Origin: Amoebophrya sp. A120
Lineage: Eukaryota > Sar > Dinophyceae > Syndiniales > Amoebophryaceae
Direction: 5' to 3'
Assembly: GCA_905178155.1 (NCBI GenBank)
Contig: CAJINV010000003.1
Location: 3,017,715 to 3,081,714 of the forward strand
DNA: 64,000 bases
Under the pieces are notes generated by a model. It worked only from the letters and a program-made list of their open reading frames with translations, was not told where the DNA came from and searched no databases. This document shows positions 1 to 9,785 of this stretch, in pieces; position 1 is the first letter of the stretch, and the number at the start of each line of letters is the position of its first letter. A program made the position numbers and the translations under genes.

Positions 1-295
1 TTGTGCAGTCCTGGCGCTTGTACTGCACGAAGGCCATCTTCGGGTGCCAGTCCTTCATGAACTTCTTCTGCGCTAAGTCGGCGCTCACCTCCGCTGTCAC
101 TTCCTCCCTGAGCTCCCGCCGCATCTTGGTGGTTTCCTTCTTCAACTCACTACGCAGTAAAGAAAGTACGCTCTGTGATCTGCTCCGGCGCGCCAGTGTT
201 TCCTTGGTGTCCTGGAGCCGCGCACTCTCCCCTGTCCAAAGCTGCCATGTCGCGAGCGAAACAGCCGCACATGCGTAAGTGCTGCTAATTCTCAT
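1..295 (-). CDS. Secreted cysteine-containing family protein, copy 1 (5' part, cut by window edge)
   Basis: The reading frame opens at 295 with an N-terminal signal-like sequence (MRISSTYACAAVSLATWQLW), followed by a charged helical stretch (SVLSLLRSELKKETTK, then RRELREEVTAEV) and the family signature KDWHPKMAFVQYKRQDCT, where the window ends. The same signature occurs in copies 2, 3 and 4. Seen directly: signal peptide, helical linker and start of the conserved domain in one frame without a stop. Inferred: a secreted protein continuing left of the window. Unlike copies 2 and 3, signal peptide and linker are in one exon here. Function unknown. Confidence 0.75.
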   Translation of the reverse strand, partial: MRISSTYACAAVSLATWQLWTGESARLQDTKETLARRSRSQSVLSLLRSELKKETTKMRRELREEVTAEVSADLAQKKFMKDWHPKMAFVQYKRQDCT

Positions 296-1492
296 TCCGT
301 AAGGGCTTACTGTGGTGTGTGAGCACGGGTGTGTGGAAAGGAATCGACTGCAAAGAGCCCGTGATCGTGTGCCCCCGTTCCTTGACTTGCTACGACGCAG
401 CGGTGCTTGTTTTCCACAACCGCAGCCTGGGGATTATTCGCCGTGCGTCTAAATTCTCCCATTATCATCACTCATGACGCAAGAAACAGGCGGCATGACT
501 ATTCCTTCTTTATCTATTTCTTCGCGCTGCCACTCATCTTCTCTCAGTTGGTGCCATCAGTTCAAATGCTGCAGAGGAACGACCACGAAAACAGCGCAGC
601 GGCTCTCAAACAGTTGATCGCAACATGTGGGGCAAGAATATCATCATGATTTCTGCAAGGTAGGTAATACACACCTACAACCCCCATGTTTGTATGGGGT
701 CGTACTATACACATACACACCCCAAGATGATGATGTTGTGGACTCGATAATCATCTTCCGCTCGTAACTCGAGACACGCATCGCGTGTCCCTGTCCCCCA
801 TCTAATTTAGTGATGACGATTCCATGTGCTGAGGACTATCAGTAAGTTCATTACTCTCCCTCACCCTCAGCTCACCCTATTCCCTGGCAACGCAAAGGCT
901 CAAAACGAACGCACAACGCCGCTTCAGACCAGGAAAGTCCTCGTCTCCTGCACAAAGGCAGATCTTCGTGCACTGTGCGCGTTCTATTTCTCATGAATAT
1001 CGATTCATTTTTCAGCCACCACCTTCGCGGGGCACAAAAAACGAAAATTAATTATTATTATGCATTTCCTCAATCACCAACAAATTACTTTCCCTGCTTT
1101 TGCATGGGTCATGTTTCTATCTTGTCAGGTTCATACCATAAATCTTGGATAATAATCATGTGAACGTTAGTACAATCTCTGCAACAAAGACGTGCTATAG
1201 TATCTGAAGTTGAATCGGATCGACTTATTTTTCAGCATCTTACACGTATGGTAAAAGTAATTTCAGTAAAAATATTACTGTAGACCTAGTGCAAATCTTG
1301 CACAGTGGTTCAGCCATCCGTACACGCAGTTCCAGTTTTGTTATCAGGGCGGTGCATTGATGGAGAGACGATATTAAATAGCAGACCTGACAAACCACAA
1401 TCCGACTTCTGATTAAAATAGGTGTCTGTCGACGATCAAAAATGCTCAGAACTTTCCTGTGATTGTAAGAAGATCGTCGTCTCGCAAGTGGT
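296..1492. other. Intergenic spacer between family copies 1 and 2
   Basis: No coding region that I can support. The short open frames on the plus strand have no recognisable domain and no family similarity. It must hold the 5' flank of copy 1 and the 3' flank of copy 2. Confidence 0.5.
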
Positions 1493-4400
1493 TTAGCGCC
1501 CCGCCGCCGTGGTCGTGCTCGTGCTCGTGGTCTGGCCCTCGTACATGTCCGCGGCTGTCAAGTAGTCCTCGGTCTGGGATCCGAAGTCCGCCATGATGAT
1601 GCGCTTCTTGATGTTATCCTGAGCAAAAACGTCCCCACCCCAGAGTTGTCATGCTAAACAAAATGCGACACACTTTGGCCCCCCATTGTACCATGGCCAC
1701 AGGACCCCAGAGTTGTCATGCAGATCCGCAAGCACAAGAGCATTTGTAATGCGCATCCTCATGAGAGGCATTTCTCATCGTGTTTTGTGACTTGTAATGC
1801 TGTGAACAGGATAAGGAGATGGATTTGTTATGCGGATTCCCTTGCTAAACTGCATTACACTACAGCCTGCACCTTGTCATGCGTCGCTCCCAAAACTTTA
1901 AGGTTTGTGTTGCAAAATCCCCATCTTGACTCTGGAGTGGGGACATTTTTACTCAGGATAGATGTAGGTGTTCTCCTTCGCATCCTCCTTGCAGTGCGAC
2001 GCCCGCACGCAGCCAGTTTTGCAAGTCTTCGGGGGGTTCGTTTTGGCGGGGTCTGCCAAGTCTTTGCACTGGTCCGCGGTCATCGATACCGTGGTGTTAG
2101 TCGGGTCGAACAAAATTTTGGAGCAGTCGGAAGAACTCATGAGGAACACGACGTCACCCGGCTTGGCCTGAGTAGATTGAATGGGTTCACTAATAATTCA
2201 AGGGCTATGGTAGGTCATTTTCGCTGGAGTGAAGACTTCGCAACACAGTTGTACATCTTGGGTCGCTGAAAAAATGGTCCTCTCGCATGAGATGGAAGGA
2301 AAGCCCACCGGCACTTGCGTCTTACATGGTCCGCGCGCTGCGGGGGCGCGGTTAGGCCCCTCCAATAGCTTAGGCTGGCATACTGGGCGGCACAAAAAGA
2401 CCGCCAATGCCCTTTACCATAGGGTCGAGCGGGCATGCGCGCCCGGGCCTTTGTGGCGTTGCCGTACTAGCAAAGCCGCGCCGATTTGGGCCGCGCCGCG
2501 AGTTGCTTTGTCTGCGGCCTGAGCACGTTTTCCGCGGCTTGCTTTTGGCGCTTCTTCTTTCCCGCGCCCTAGCAGAGTGCATTCCACGCAGTCCTCGCGA
2601 ATACAGCGCAGCAAGCGGCATATACATATAGTAGGACCGGGCCGCGAAGAAGAAATAATGCCCGCCGGCTCGCGGACCGACGCTTTACGTCTCGGGGCTT
2701 GCGTCGCTTTTCCCGCATCCCGGCGCTATGTTTTGCCGACTCGGGCATCGTGCGCAGTGCCCGGCAGGCTGGAAAACGGCCGTCAACGGGAGCAGATGCG
2801 CGGCTAAATCACCAGGCTTCCCACCAAAAACTACACAAGGATTCGTCAGTTCTCGTCGGAACTAAGTAGGATTCATCTAGGCCACGATTTAGATTTATAA
2901 TTGAAGAAAGAAGCACTTACTTACTCACCGTTGTATTGTGCTTGACGTACGTGACGGCAGGATTCTCGGCCGTGGCCGCAGCCACGTTTGCGCCGCTGCT
3001 CGTGTCCGAACGGATCTTGATATCCAACCCAGCGGACAGGATATGCTGAAAAAACACGCACCCGCTGTGTACAACAAGACGTGAAATTAAAGCTCCCAAA
3101 TAAGTGTTGCAAATTCTCAAATAAGCCGCGCGAATGAAGCTCCTGCTCGCGGGAAACCGGCATAAACATATTAGTATTAATAGGCGCAATTTAATGCGTG
3201 TCGCGCTTGTGAACAAGTCTTGCTCTGTCACGATGGATGCATACTTGATTTCATTTCCACACGGAAACTCTGTATCTGGTAGGTCTTCATTGAAATGCAC
3301 GAAGCCGCCGCAATCCTGAAGTCGTTTCAAAGAAATTATATTGAGTAATCACTTTTTGTTGCATGGAGGTGGAGTCGGGGTGGTGCTACGTGGTAGTAAA
3401 CATTACCTCAGAAACACTGAAACTTTTGTTACCTTGTTTTTCGAGCACATCTCGGCCGCGAGGTCCAATTGCAGCATGGTCGAACCGGCTCCAGTATCCG
3501 GTGCAAAAGTGTCGGCACTACTGGCTTTGACGCAGCACGCGGCACTGAGCTCGCACGCGTCAAAATCCACTTCTAATTCACAAAAAGTGGTGTATCTTGA
3601 TAGTGAGTATGCCTCCGGAATGAGTGGACACACTAAGGACCAGTAGGTCAACGCGGATTTCGCTGCATGCAAGAATCTCCGACACAGTCACATACCGTAC
3701 TCTGCCTTCGTCATAACTGCATGCATTTTCGGCTTACCCCACCGGCAAGCCTCTGTGCGCCCCGGTGGCATGTAATCGGTGACAGAATTCGTATCACAGC
3801 AAATTCCTCACCTTCGCCCAAAAAAGCAGACTGCAAATTTCAGTTCCACCCTGCACAGCCTCGTTAAATTCGTGCTTAGTTCGTGATCGCTGAATGAGAA
3901 AGCGAAAAATACAAGCAAGATCGCATGATATAGGAGCGTCGAGCATATCTACAGCCCGCTTCTGGACGGTGAAGAAAGCTTGCTTGTGATATGTGTCGTA
4001 GTGAGCCAGGATGTTCGTCTCAGTTACACCTGCAGTGAGATTTTTCCTAAGGTAGCGCGGTAATATGCTACAACGCGCAACTAAATCATGAAAGACAACA
4101 GTCCTCCCTACTTCAGTCCATAACTGGCATCTTCGAAAACCTACAAGAAAACATATGTTCAAGTGACATAACTACCCTGCTCCTGCATGTCCTTCTTCGC
4201 AAACTCGGTCAAGCAGGGAAACTCGACCTTGATGCCGTGGAGACCGTTCGTGCAATCCTGGCGCTTGTACTGCACGAAGGCCATTTTGGGGTGCCAATCT
4301 TTGACAAACTTTTTTGACTCCAGGGCAACTTCCTTCTTTACCTCTGCTTTCAACTCTTTCCGCAAAAGCGACAGCACGCTTTGCCCCTTGGTCTGGTCCT

Positions 4401-4630
4401 GTTTTTGGTTTTTTCTTTAGATTCGCGATCACGCATCTAGATGCCGTAAGAAATTTCATCTCCCGAGCAGGTTCTTCGACGCGTTTTTGTTACGTACTTC
4501 CGGCATCACGTAAATGATGTTTTCGAGGAGCTGGGCTCGAATAGTATCGAACAGAAAAATTAGATCGTACCTTGAGTTGCATGCCATCAGCACCGGCTGA
4601 CAGCACAGCAAGAGCTGCGAACCCCTTCAT
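1493..4630 (-). CDS. Secreted cysteine-containing family protein, copy 2 (complete, nine exons)
   Basis: Exons on the minus strand: 4571-4630, 4176-4398, 3993-4029, 3696-3790, 3433-3488, 3232-3315, 2929-3045, 1961-2167, 1493-1609; total 996 nt, 331 residues. Exon 1 is a signal peptide (MKGFAALAVLSAGADGMQLK) ending at a GT splice site. Then come a short helical linker, the KDWHPKMAFVQYKRQDCT block, a PPGRTEACRWG block, the pattern AAEMCSKNKDCGGFVHFNED (resembling the C-x5-C-G-F of PAN/apple-like modules; inference), a GDVVFLMSSSDC block, CKTGCVRASHCKEDAKENTYI, and a Thr-rich tail ending AAGR. Two introns (1610-1960 region and 3791-3992) are TIR elements with non-GT/AG borders; the others are GT-AG. 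Exon order is supported by collinearity with copy 3. Probably secreted; role unknown. Confidence 0.8.
1615..1960 (-). mobile_element. Introner element in copy 2 (TIR, TSD GATGT)
   Basis: The two ends are inverted copies: TATCCTGAGCAAAAACGTCC at the left and its near-complement at the right, matching for about 30 bp. The direct repeat GATGT flanks it at 1610-1614 and 1961-1965. Removing the element with one repeat copy joins ENTYI to KKRIIMADFG, exactly as in copies 3 and 4, where no intron sits here. Neither border is GT/AG. Confidence 0.85.
2230..2815. other. GC-rich block inside a copy 2 intron
   Basis: The 760-nt GT-AG intron 2168-2928 contains about 600 nt that is much richer in G and C (runs such as GCGCGCCCGGGCC) than the intron margins. 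Short open frames exist on both strands but none resembles a known protein. I cannot say what it is: a degenerate insertion or a non-coding RNA are possible. Confidence 0.35.
3791..3992 (-). mobile_element. Introner element in copy 2, exon 3/4 junction
   Basis: Inverted ends TATCACAGCAAATTCCTCACC-like (left, from 3792) and TATCACAAGCAAGC (right, reverse strand) match over about 20 bp with a small indel. The borders lack GT and AG. Removal joins ILAHYDT to NSVTDYMPPGR in frame, collinear with the intronless stretch of copy 3. The TSD is imperfect, so the exact cut may shift by one or two bases. Confidence 0.6.
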
Positions 4631-4979
4631 TTTTTTTTCTCCTTGTGTTCTGCTGCACAGCTGCTCCAGAAGTAGCTACTCCTAAAATTGCACCTCGCCT
4701 CTTTTTCTTATCTGTCTTCCCTAAACTCGTCTCACATTTAAAAAGACGGAATTTGCAACGCACGCTCTCAGGTCGGTCCTTACCGAGCGCCACACTGCCA
4801 GCACTTCCTTCTTCTTGGGTTAGGATCTAGAGCTTTTAAAAAAACGTCCGCCTTGCTCGCCAAGTAATGCGCTTCACCCACGCGAGATGGATTTCCTCTC
4901 GCGCCACTCTTAATTCTGACTGCTTCTCGCTCGGCCTTCGTGGGGAACACACTAGCGCCGCGCGGCGGTATAGCGGCCA

Positions 4980-5738
4980 CGGCCTGCTCAGACGTTACAA
5001 TCTCCAGCGTTGCAATAGAGTTTCAGCTTTTTGGTGAAAAAAATGCCTATTTAAAAACGGAATGCAAAAGTAGCTAATTCTTAATGAAAAATTTCTCCAA
5101 GAATTTTTTCAACTCCGCCCCGAAACTGCCGCCTTCACCGTCCGCGACAGCTGGTGCAACCTCCGTGATTATGATATGAAAACTTGTTTCGAATCTGGCC
5201 AGAAGTTAATATCGAAGCACAGAAATACATCACCCAGACCACCTCCGATTTGTCGCAGGTGAATTGGGAGAAAAGAATAGGGCGAGGCGCGTGCTATTTG
5301 TCTGGTATAAAACAGGTTTCATTTGCCAATAGCAGCCACGAGGAAGCAGCCTGGTCAGCAGCGGGCTCTTCATTTTAGTATTGGGAAATGAAACTCACTG
5401 TTCAACTGACCAAGTGCCGACACGTGGTCGTATTCTTTGTCAGACCATCTGCGACAAATCGCAGGAGGTCTGGCCGATACGTTTTTGTCTTTCGGTGTCG
5501 ACTTTTGGTAAGGTTGAAAGCAAGCTTTCACATCATCATCACGGAGGTTCCAGTCGTCGCGGACGGTGGAGTCGGCAGCTTCGGTGGAGATGAAAAAATT
5601 TCCGCCGAAAAAAATTTTATGAGAGTTTTCAACGAAGAATATAGCTAATTTCCAACGCAGTTTTCAAATGGCTATTTTTTTCATGAAAAAAGTAAAGCTC
5701 TATTCTAACGGTTAAGATTGAAACGTCTGAGCAGGCTA
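4980..5738. repeat. Foldback (long inverted repeat) element
   Basis: The left arm, about 4980-5265, and the right arm, about 5445-5738, are diverged reverse complements. Matched segments include GCCTGCTCAGACG at both outer ends, ACCTCCGTGAT in the middle and CGATTTGTCGCAG near the loop. Arms are about 290 bp and the loop about 180 bp. No transposase frame is present, so it resembles a non-autonomous foldback/MITE-type element. It lies between copies 2 and 3 of the secreted family. Confidence 0.7.
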
Positions 5739-6044
5739 TACGCAGGGTAGCGCGTTTCTTGACGGATTTAAAGAAGCTGTATACTTGCTCTCACTAAACA
5801 TATACTTCTCACGATCTAAAAATTGAGTGAAACAAGTTGGTTGGATCTCGAAAGCGAAACTAGAACTACAATCAGTATCACTATCAGCAGTACCACATCG
5901 TACAAAAATAAACATTGGACGAGGCTGCGTCACAATCTGTTATTGATTCCGATAACAGCCAATCATTCCTGGTCGCGCATTCCTTTTGGATATCCACGTA
6001 AGGGAGTTTTAGTGACTTCTAAATTTTCCAGAAAGAGCAAGCAT

Positions 6045-8635
6045 CTACCGAACGGGAGTAAAAATGATGTTGGCAGTGGTTGTCGTGGTCGTGGGCGCAT
6101 CCAAAAAAACTTTTATAGTCAGTGTGACTTCACAAATGAATCTTTCCAGCATGACAGCTACAACTCGTCGAACGCAGATAGTGGAAGTGGTACGTGAAGA
6201 GGAGGACCTCCTACAATGCATGATGCCCATTCTGGAGCCTGCAAGACATGGCCAGCCTGCTGGGAGTCCTTGTTTACGGCAACTGCCTTGCTTTATGTTC
6301 AGCATGCCAAACTCACACTATCTTTAGTTTTTTCAAATGGATATGTGCTCGTGGTCTGTCCCTCGAAATTGTCTGCCCCAGCTAGTAGATCCCCTTATGC
6401 AGGGGAAAAACTGTGCCAATGCACGACACGAAAAAAACAGCTATACTTAGTACGCCGCTAGTCTACTCCCGGAGCGTCTGCAGTTCACAAATGACTTCAC
6501 GCACCAGCGACGCACGAGGACATGTACTTGTTTTTCCACCGCCATACAAAACTAATTCTTGTCGCTCACCAGTGGAGGTGCACTTTTTCGAGAGAGCGCC
6601 GGTTGCGGAGGAAGAGAAATACAAATAGTTAGTAGCTGCTTCTTCGAAAGATAAATTTATGACAGTGCACAACACCATGAATGACGCAGTTTTTTCCTGG
6701 ATAACTTTGTATGACAGTGCACAACTCATTCTCCTCCTCTTAACAGCATAAGGCACGACCGAAAGCCTGTCGCACCAGTTCTGGCAATATTCTTGTTGCG
6801 TGTCGCTCAAGTTCTTTATCTTTTAAAAGAAGGCCATGGCGAGGTGGAAATGCAGAAATGCAAATGAGAAGGAAGAAGATTTGCCGCTTTCGATACTCTG
6901 TAAGTGACCCAGAGTCCGCCATAATGATGCGCTTCTTAATGTAGGTGTTCTCCTTCGCGTCCTCTTTGCAGTGCGACGCCCGTACACACCCTGTCTTGCA
7001 CTGTTTTGGGGGAGGCAGAGCGTCGCCGCTTTGGCCTGCAAAACGGTCCCCACGCCGTAGCCGGAACGAAATCGAATAGCAGGAAGGCGTTCTAAATTAA
7101 TATGCTAAAGAGAGCGTAGAATTTCGAGCTATGAATATCGACTCGACCAAAAAAAATCGGGCTGGTACACAAAAGCATCGGACGGCATTGCAGCTGGATG
7201 CAGCTGATGACTTTATTAATGTGTTCGACTCTACGTTTTCGTCTGTCCCGGGAAGTACTCGTGTTCTTTTTTTAAAGCTGGGCGCAGCTACTTGCACAGA
7301 AACATACGATGTCCGGCTTTTGTTTTGGCTTCTTCACGTTATTCTTGGAGGTGCAAGCGCTTTTAAATATCGCGCTTTTAAATATCGCGCTTTTAAACCC
7401 CGATGTCTGTCGTGTAGCTCTTCCACGAGCTGTCCTAATCGATCCTATGCATCTGGTAGGTGCATGATTCAATGCCTTCGTTGCTATGCATGCGCCAACG
7501 GCGAATCCCTGGCCTCCATTTCGGGGGGAGCTGTTTTCAATGCCATAGCAGTCCTCTCTGCTCATGGACTGCGTGGGGTCGTCGGGGCTGAACAGGATGC
7601 TCGCACAATCGGCCGAGCTCATCAGGAACACGATATCTCCTGGCATCGCCTTCTTTCCGTGGTCGATGTAGGTGATATTTGCCAGCTGCGTGCCCCCTGC
7701 GGTTCCCACACTCGCAGCACTCCGCACTCTTACCACCAGTCCGTCGGCCGGAAACGAAGTTGTGGTAGCGGCAGTGGCATTTGCGCTCGACGGCACATCT
7801 TCGTTGAAGTGCACAAACCCGCCGCAATCCTTGTTCTTCGAGCACATCTCCGCCGCAAGGTCTAGCTGCAGCATGGTTGACCCGGCCTCGGCTTTCGTCA
7901 AGATTGCGTGGCTGGTGGGCACACCCCAACGGCACTGCTCGATGCGGCCGGGGGGGATGTAGACTCCTTCGGTGTAATGCGCCAAAATGGTCGCTTCTTT
8001 CACCCCCTGCTCCTGCATGGACGCTTTCGCCCACTCGGTGAGACAAGGAAAGTCGACTTTGATAGCGTGCAGCCCGTTCGTGCAGTCGGATCTTTTGAAC
8101 TGGACGAATGCCATTTTCGGGTGCCAATCCTTCACGAACCTGCGTGACTGTCGTGCCCACTCTTTCGTCACCTCGGTCTTCAGCTCCCGGCGGAGTAAGG
8201 ACAGCACGCCGCCTCCCTTCAGCTGCTCCTGTTCATGAAATTTGATAATGCGGATCGCTACACCCCGACTACCGGGAAGGTGTGGTAAAGAATTCAACAG
8301 CTTGCATACGGCCATCGCCATGCACCGCCTTTGCATGAGCCTGCCGCTACCAATCAAAGTGATTGCACAGGACACATGTAACTGAGCACGAACTGAGAGG
8401 CCATTCCCCTTGCAATGCTCCGCTCTATCGTATCAAGCTCAAGCCTGATGTTGCACAGGCGAGCCAGAAACTGCCCTAGAACTACCAAACGAAGTATCCT
8501 GTTGATGTACAAATACAAATTAATCGTGGCATGCCCATTCAAATTTTCAAAGTAAGTGCGCGTCAGTACCAACAGCCGTATGCCAACGGAGGTGTCGGAA
8601 AAAGCGGTCACCGCCGCTGCGAGCTTCTTCATCAT
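6045..8635 (-). CDS. Secreted cysteine-containing family protein, copy 3 (complete, five exons)
   Basis: Exons: 8570-8635, 7510-8228, 6896-7031, 6344-6391, 6045-6098; total 1023 nt, 340 residues. Exon 1 is a signal-like sequence (MMKKLAAAVTAF...) ending at a GT site; exon 2 begins after CAG. Exon 2 fuses into one exon what copy 2 spreads over six: FVKDWHPKMAFVQFKRSDC, PPGRIEQCRWG, AAEMCSKNKDCGGFVHFNED, PGDIVFLMSSADC. Exon 3 carries CKTGCVRASHCKEDAKENTYI and KKRIIMADSG, exon 4 TEDLLAGADNFEGQTTST, and exon 5 a run of threonines ending FTPVR. The last three introns are TIR/TSD-type elements with non-canonical borders; removing them keeps the frame. Function unknown; secretion inferred from the signal exon. 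Confidence 0.78.
6099..6343 (-). mobile_element. Introner element in copy 3, last intron
   Basis: The ends are inverted relatives: ATCCAAAAAAACTTTTATAG at the left against ATCCATTTGAAAAAACTAAA on the reverse strand at the right, followed on both by a shared TAGTGTGA-like stretch. Borders lack GT/AG. Removal joins GQTTST to APTTTTTT, giving a Thr-rich tail like that of copy 4. The TSD is not clean. Confidence 0.55.
6396..6895 (-). mobile_element. Probable introner element in copy 3, exon 3/4 junction
   Basis: The element begins TATCG on the coding strand and ends GCATA; TIRs are weak and the flanks (CTCTG and CCCCT) match only partly. Support comes mainly from the reading frame: removal joins SGSLTE to DLLAGADNFEG, aligning with SQTEDYLTAADMYEG of copy 2. 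No GT-AG pair gives this frame. Confidence 0.45.
7036..7509 (-). mobile_element. Probable introner element in copy 3, exon 2/3 junction (TSD GGCCA)
   Basis: The direct repeat GGCCA (TGGCC on the plus strand, 7032-7036 and 7510-7514) flanks the segment. Removal of the segment with one repeat gives NGGQSGDALPPPKQCKTGC in frame. The 5' border is not GT. Terminal inverted repeats are weak, so this is supported by the TSD and the frame. It contains the short tandem repeat at 7357-7397. Confidence 0.5.
7357..7397. repeat. Short tandem repeat, 15-bp unit
   Basis: GCGCTTTTAAATATC is repeated two and two-thirds times without mismatch, inside the copy 3 intron. Confidence 0.9.
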
Positions 8636-9785
8636 TTGCCTGCGCCGACCTGATCAGCAACACGACACATGCATGTCACCCCTGCACGAAGGCCGCAGCT
8701 TATCAAGCTCATTGCCGGAATATGTACTTAGACCTCCTAGTGTAGTTGCTTATTTTCCTACAACTCTACGTGGAATCAGAGGCCAATCGGAACGAATTTC
8801 AACCAGTAACTTAACCGAACGACGTAGAATATTCATTTAGTCTTCTGCTTTCCACAGTTTGCTGGTCTTGTTCCAAAAAGTAGCGTCGCTAGAAAGTGCC
8901 ATTGTCCATTTTAGGCTGGTAATGTCTCACAAAAGATGAAGCGCCGAAACGTCACTCCATTTTACGCAATTCGCCGAGGCTTCTAGAAAGAATATCCGCA
9001 TCCTCCTTACTGCTTGGGACGGCACACGCCCTCGCGCCTACTTCGCAAGACAATCCAAAGCAACAGACTATCAGTGCGCGTGCGGTACCTGCTCGGAAGA
9101 GCACCCCACGACAAATTGCGAATGAACGATCGGCCGCATCGCGCGACGGCAAATCACACCGAAATCGCTGTCGTCACCTTCTGGTATGAAACGGGAAGAC
9201 CAGCGCAAGCTAAAAGATTTCGCTTCGTCTTCGAAAGTAGCTAGGACGTCATTTACATTTTCTGTTCATTCCTGGTGTTTCATTTTCGGTTTTACCGTCG
9301 TGATAGTGCGCCGACAAAAGACTTGGTCATTGGCAGAAGTACTTCTGATGTGTCCTTAGAGTTCAAAAAAAAACGTGTGCGAAAGGTGCGTCATCTTCGT
9401 GACTCTGCAGCCCCCGCACCACCCTATGCTTGCGTTCACGTACGTTCGCGCCAAACTGGCGTGCACATCACAGCAAAGAAACAACTGGTGAAACTGAAAC
9501 AAACACGCAGTGCGGGCAAAAAAGATTTTTCCACAGTCTGCACATGAATAAAAAAGTGTTTCAAATACGATGCTCTACTTCGTGCCAACAGTGGAAAAAA
9601 ATTGTACACGGAAAATATTACTTTTTCTTTACGGTGTCTTTAGTGTCAAAATCGATGACACTAGTACACCCGACCGTTTTGAGTAGCAACTCCGGCGTTC
9701 TGCGGCGGCAGACCGCGGCACAGATGGGCGGCGCGCGGTTGGTTTAGACCGAGGGCGTAGTAGAAAAGTTGGCACGGGACGCAGC
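8636..9785. other. Spacer between family copies 3 and 4
   Basis: No gene is supported here. It contains the 5' flank of copy 3 and 3' flank of copy 4. Open frames are short and lack family similarity. Confidence 0.5.

Noticed and set aside
6064-6327. A plus-strand frame starting with a valine-rich, signal-like sequence
   Set aside because: It is the antisense of the Thr-rich tail and introner of copy 3.
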